Virus record (IMG/VR): IMGVR_UViG_3300037504_000748
Coordinates: 1 to 59,722 of that record
Length of the DNA stretch: 59,722 nt
Direction: 5' to 3' (one strand)
Origin: a virus
Shown here: in pieces, positions 59,052 through 59,722 of the stretch
How positions within the stretch are numbered: position 1 is the stretch's first letter
Layout: each line of letters starts with the position of its first letter
The notes under the pieces: model-generated
Database searches by the model: none
What the model was told of the DNA's origin: nothing
The model's input: the letters and a program-made list of their open reading frames with translations, nothing else
Made by a program: the position numbers and the translations under genes

Positions 59052-59321
59052 ATGCACGCGAGACCAATGACATACGCCCCGCCCGGCCAGATCTCCAGCC
59101 TGATCCGAGAGACACGGGCCAGGTATGAGTCCGGCACCCCACCCCATCGGATCGCCTACTGGCTGGCTGAGCGCCTGGACCGCATCCGCGCCCCGCGTCA
59201 GTGGTGCCCGGTCGACTCTGCCGGATGGCTGCGACTGGATTACTGCGATGTGCTGGGTATCGTCCACTCTATTCTGGGGGTTCGGTCCTCACCTTTCGAC
59301 GCGCCCGACCCGGTCTCCTGA
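59052..59321 (+). CDS. Early hypothetical protein
   Basis: An 89-aa product with CAGGAGATACACC before the ATG. Helical N-terminal half (ISSLIRETRARYES, RIAYWLAERLDRI). No family recognised. Confidence 0.65.
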   Translation: MHARPMTYAPPGQISSLIRETRARYESGTPPHRIAYWLAERLDRIRAPRQWCPVDSAGWLRLDYCDVLGIVHSILGVRSSPFDAPDPVS

Positions 59322-59374
59322 CGGGCGTGTCCGCCGGAGTGGTGCCCGGCTCGCTGGTCGAGCGACCCTGTCCA

Positions 59375-59400
59375 CCCGGTCCCGCGTAGTGCGGGCCGGG
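59375..59400 (+). terminator. GC-rich hairpin
   Basis: CCCGG-t-CCCGC-gtagt-GCGGG-CCGGG, a 10-bp stem with one bulged base in the gap after the 59052-59321 gene. No T-run. Confidence 0.45.
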
Positions 59401-59425
59401 CTGAGGCAGTGAGAGGAGAAATGAC

Positions 59426-59692
59426 ATGAGAGGGTACCTGGATACCATGGACGCCTATGACGAGCGGTGCCCAAAACGCAACCAACGCAAGCGGGTCGAC
59501 ATCCTGCAGGAGAACTGCGATCGCATGGAGGCACATATCGAACATCTCAAATCGGATCGCGACAAGTGGCGGCGCAGAGCCGAGGCGGCCCAGCACATCT
59601 TGAGCCGCCTCGCAGTCCAGTATCCGTTCAACTTGCCGATGGTGCTGCGTGTGATAAACCAGGACCATATACTGACGGAGAAAAGACGATGA
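59426..59692 (+). CDS. Small coiled-coil protein before the attC array
   Basis: An 88-aa product with GAGAGGAGAAATGAC before the ATG. A central coiled coil (LQENCDRMEAHIEHLKSD) is followed by a hydrophobic C-terminal part. Its last 32 codons are repeated at the window start because of the assembly overlap. The GTTGGGC core that opens the cassette array lies 16 bp after its stop. Confidence 0.68.
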   Translation: MRGYLDTMDAYDERCPKRNQRKRVDILQENCDRMEAHIEHLKSDRDKWRRRAEAAQHILSRLAVQYPFNLPMVLRVINQDHILTEKRR

Positions 59693-59722
59693 GAACGGAC
59701 ATCGCGTTGTTGGGCGGATGCC
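59596..59722. repeat. Terminal direct repeat, circular assembly overlap (right copy)
   Basis: Exact copy of bases 1-127. Position n on the left equals n+59595 on the right. Confidence 0.9.

Overview
The window is a complete genome of a tailed dsDNA phage with a siphovirus-type tail, assembled as a circle. Bases 1-127 are repeated exactly at 59596-59722, so the non-redundant genome is about 59.6 kb. It carries a family A DNA polymerase, a primase-helicase, ligase, RNase H, RuvC-like resolvase, terminase, portal, Mu F-like head protein, major capsid, tail tube and a 926-aa tape measure. It also has all genes for 7-deazaguanine DNA modification (folE, queD, queE, queC and a TGT/DpdA-like transglycosylase). 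Genome size, this gene set and the two convergent arms suggest a relative of the 7-deazaguanine-modifying siphoviruses (Queuovirinae type); this is inference, no search was run. Sigma70-type promoters, Shine-Dalgarno sites and integron-type attC sites point to a Gram-negative, probably proteobacterial, host. No integrase, lysogeny repressor, tRNA or CRISPR was recognised, so a virulent lifestyle is likely. Layout. (A) 0.1-2.2 kb holds small genes separated by six attC-like recombination sites, which looks like an integron cassette array without an integrase inside a phage genome. (B) 2.2-4.1 kb has small, often overlapping early ORFs. (C) 4.2-7.1 kb has one-gene early units, most with their own promoter (TTGcCC, 16-17 bp, TATaaT) and an AAGGAG ribosome site; some end in a hairpin. 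(D) 7.15-26.28 kb, plus strand, is metabolism, replication, recombination and base modification: queC, thyX, ligase, rnhA, SNF2-like helicase, queD, PD-(D/E)XK nuclease, Sak4-like ATPase, SSB, primase/MCM-like helicase, queE, folE, a phosphoribosyltransferase, dpdA, DNA polymerase and RuvC-like resolvase. (E) 26.30-55.81 kb, minus strand, is the late arm. In transcription order it holds unknown proteins, structural proteins, terminase, holin candidate, portal, Mu F-like protein, scaffold, capsid, cement, connectors, tail tube, a frameshifted tail chaperone, tape measure, tail tip and four fibre genes ending in a 1,515-aa peptidase M14/kelch fibre. (F) 55.82-56.25 kb is an AT-rich divergent control region. 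(G) 56.25-59.69 kb holds further small early genes on the plus strand, including a pentapeptide-repeat protein, which run across the circle junction into region A. The main unexplained signal is the 9-mer AACGGTTGA. I counted 23 exact copies over both strands (about 0.5 expected for random sequence), spread along the whole genome, in several reading frames and in intergenic gaps. Nine of ten copies in the late arm lie antisense to transcription. It behaves like a dispersed protein-binding site, comparable in distribution to the stoperators of some actinobacteriophages.
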